Assembly: GCA_900769705.1 (NCBI GenBank)
Contig: CAAGHP010000002.1
Coordinates: forward strand, 1 to 64,000
DNA from: Alphaproteobacteria bacterium
Lineage (GTDB): Bacteria > Pseudomonadota > Alphaproteobacteria > RF32 > CAG-239
Length of the DNA stretch: 64,000 bases
Reading direction: 5' to 3'
The notes under the pieces are model-generated. The model was not told the origin of the DNA. It did not search any database and saw only the letters and a program-made list of their open reading frames with translations. The position numbers were made by a program, and so were the translations under genes. The stretch's first letter is position 1; each line of letters starts with the position of its first letter. Below are positions 62,378 through 64,000 of this stretch, one piece after another.

Positions 62378-63298
62378 TTACATAAGCCGTAACTGCTTAA
62401 AAATAGGCATATCAGTACGGATTTCTATATATTTACATAAAAATTTTTGGCAATTTTTTCTAATATTTTCACGATTTTGGGCAAAATAATTTTGATATTC
62501 CTGTCTGAACTTGACCGAACCGCTGTAAAATTCCACTTCTTGTCCGTTGTAGGCTGCTTTATAGTCGCCGGCCGGCGGCGCAATTTCTTCCAGCACGTCG
62601 AAAATCTTTACGCAATAGACTCTGTTATTTTTGGCCAGCAACGCAATGCTTTTGAATTGTTCGTCATCAAAATGATAAAAGTCACTCAATATAAAAACAG
62701 TCCCTTGACCTTTTTGATAATATTTCAAACTATTAAGAGCTTCGCTTAATTTACCGCTTGAACTATCAGACAATATTTTTTTACCTGTTTCAGCTATTTT
62801 GTTAAAAACAGACATCAAGTTTTTTATGCTGCCCTGAGGCTTGAAATAATCAGAATTTTTTCCATCATAAATCAATATGCCGAAACGGTCTTTATTGCGC
62901 AAAGACAGCCATCCCAGCAAAGCGGCGATTTTTGAAGCAGTTACGGATTTGAGCTCTTTTTTTGTGCCGAAAACCATTGTTGCGGACAAATCAAGTACTA
63001 CCGTTATCACACGGTCTTTTTCTTCGGAGTAGACTTTGGTAAAAGGCTCGGATTTACGGGCTGTGATACGCCAGTCAATATCGCGGATATCATCGCCAAA
63101 ATTATAGGAGCGCACTTCTTCCAGCTCTATTCCCCGTCCTTTGAATGCCGATTTTACATTGCCGGCTCGATCAGAGGTCAAAAAATCATGATTGCGCGAC
63201 AGATACGGCAAATAGCGTTGCTGCTCAATCAGTTCCGGCACAGTTACAGCCAAACCGCTTTTATCATTCTGCTTTTTGTCTTTTTTAAAAAACAGCAT
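62378..63298 (-). CDS. DUF58 domain-containing protein
   Basis: 306 residues. The DUF58 core has GRGIELEEVRSYNFGDDIRD then DIDWRITARKSEPFTKVY (about 55-90), followed by a von Willebrand A-like region with VVLDLSATMVFG. DUF58 proteins pair with MoxR AAA ATPases, often with chaperone or envelope-stress roles. The MoxR gene ends 12 bp upstream, so they form one operon. There is no membrane helix. Confidence 0.92.
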   Translation of the reverse strand: MLFFKKDKKQNDKSGLAVTVPELIEQQRYLPYLSRNHDFLTSDRAGNVKSAFKGRGIELEEVRSYNFGDDIRDIDWRITARKSEPFTKVYSEEKDRVITVVLDLSATMVFGTKKELKSVTASKIAALLGWLSLRNKDRFGILIYDGKNSDYFKPQGSIKNLMSVFNKIAETGKKILSDSSSGKLSEALNSLKYYQKGQGTVFILSDFYHFDDEQFKSIALLAKNNRVYCVKIFDVLEEIAPPAGDYKAAYNGQEVEFYSGSVKFRQEYQNYFAQNRENIRKNCQKFLCKYIEIRTDMPIFKQLRLM

Positions 63299-63310
63299 AG
63301 CAACAAATCC

Positions 63311-64000
63311 TTATGGCAGCGGTACAATTTTCAGCAGACTTGCAATAATATCATCGCTGGTTAAGCCTCCGGCCTGAGCCTCAAAGCTCAAGATAATTCT
63401 GTGGCGCAGAACATCATAAACCACGGCATGAACATCTTCCGGAGTTACAAAGTCGCGTCCAGATAGCCAAGCGTTAATTTTGGCACATTTATCCAAAGCA
63501 ATGGTTGCACGCGGGCTAGCTCCGAAAGCAATAGTATTTTTCAGTGTTTCATCATATTTTTCCGGATGCCGAGTCGCCATAATCAGCTGTATTAAATATT
63601 CCTCAACCGCATCGCTGCAATATACTTTATACGCTTCCTGGCGGGCGGCAAAAACATCTTCGGCCTGAATTACGCCATATTTAGCCTCGAACTGAGCCAA
63701 ACTGTCGGCAGCAGTCTGCGTGCTGTTTTCTTCATTACGTACCAACTGCAGAATTTTATGCTCTGTCGCAGCTTCCGGCTGATCAATTTTGATATACATC
63801 AAAAATCTGTCAAGCTGCGCTTCCGGCAAGTTATATGTACCTTCGTGCTCAATCGGGTTTTGAGTAGCCATAACCATAAACAATTTGGGTAATTTATATT
63901 GTTTTCCACCCACGCTGACTTGACGCTCGGCCATAGCTTCTAGCAATGCCGACTGCACTTTGGCCGGCGCGCGGTTAATTTCATCGGCCAAAATAAGATT
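63311..64000 (-). CDS. MoxR-family AAA+ ATPase, C-terminal part (cut by window)
   Basis: 230 residues are visible and the start lies beyond 64000. Walker B is LILADEINRAPAKVQSALLE, sensor I is MATQNPIEHEGTYNLPEAQL then DRFL, and sensor II is GASPRATIALDKCAK. The P-loop is outside the window. MoxR ATPases act as chaperones that insert cofactors or mature complexes. Its operon partner is the DUF58 gene. Any further upstream genes are unknown. Confidence 0.93.
   Translation of the reverse strand, partial: NLILADEINRAPAKVQSALLEAMAERQVSVGGKQYKLPKLFMVMATQNPIEHEGTYNLPEAQLDRFLMYIKIDQPEAATEHKILQLVRNEENSTQTAADSLAQFEAKYGVIQAEDVFAARQEAYKVYCSDAVEEYLIQLIMATRHPEKYDETLKNTIAFGASPRATIALDKCAKINAWLSGRDFVTPEDVHAVVYDVLRHRIILSFEAQAGGLTSDDIIASLLKIVPLP

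Noticed and set aside
1..64000. CRISPR array, insertion sequence, prophage or integron
   Set aside because: No regularly spaced repeats, transposase, integrase or phage genes were seen; the only regular repeat is the coding one at 39797-40158.

Overview
The window is a moderately AT-rich, densely coded chromosomal segment from a Gram-negative bacterium, most probably an alphaproteobacterium. The evidence is gene order typical of that class: rpiB-glyA; rlpA-dac-tmk-holB-tatD-MBL hydrolase; ftsE-ftsX-ydcF-plsC next to an MJ0042-type zinc-ribbon protein; yqeY-dnaG. A GAAC-N7-GAAC SOS box, the alphaproteobacterial LexA type, lies in front of a Y-family polymerase. A lactate-type dehydrogenase and pseudopilin-like proteins with a GRSMIEMLG start point to a fermentative, probably host-associated (gut) lineage; that last step is inference. 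No IS element, prophage, integron or CRISPR array was seen.

Layout. 0-5.5 kb: an unknown partial gene, a lipoprotein, a TerB-like protein, a secreted EF-hand protein and gltX, then a pseudopilin-like gene. 5.5-9.2 kb: elbB, an M16 peptidase, an AlbA_2 protein and rnhA. 9.3-10.8 kb: two linked genes of unknown function, followed by tRNA-Asn and tRNA-Cys. 11.3-21.4 kb: rpiB-glyA-mscL and a long envelope/replication block (MltB, RlpA, Dac, Tmk, HolB, TatD, MBL, DHH). 21.5-30.2 kb: a patchwork of orphan genes, several of which share a promoter, an AT-rich leader without Shine-Dalgarno sequence and a private terminator, mixed with an RsmB-type methyltransferase, lpxA and an SOS polymerase. 30.5-40.6 kb: pheA, a kinase-fold protein, rnd, aspS, an ankyrin protein, ugd, ldh, ybaK, a secreted 21-residue-repeat protein and a guanine deaminase. 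40.6-41.7 kb: a decay zone holding a tatC fragment, a pseudopilin pseudogene, an intact merR and a MerR-type promoter whose target gene is gone. 41.8-54.3 kb: one long leftward run, ftsE-ftsX-ydcF-plsC-sppA-gatC-gatA-gatB-(degenerate sulfatase membrane protein)-yejE-yejF. 54.4-57.6 kb: zinc-ribbon protein, yqeY and dnaG rightward. 57.7-64 kb: a porin-like C-terminal remnant, gyrA, a structured non-coding region, a TPR protein, a DUF58 protein and a truncated MoxR ATPase.

How the parts fit. GatCAB together with GltX, AspS and tRNA-Asn suggests that one or both of Gln-tRNA and Asn-tRNA are made by transamidation. The MltB/RlpA/Dac and FtsEX sets serve cell-wall remodelling and division. The main novelty lies in the 21.5-27.4 kb orphan units (three of them diverged paralogs), the decay zone at 40.6-41.7 kb, and the PbgA/YejM-like pseudo-sulfatase inserted into a gat-yej operon.
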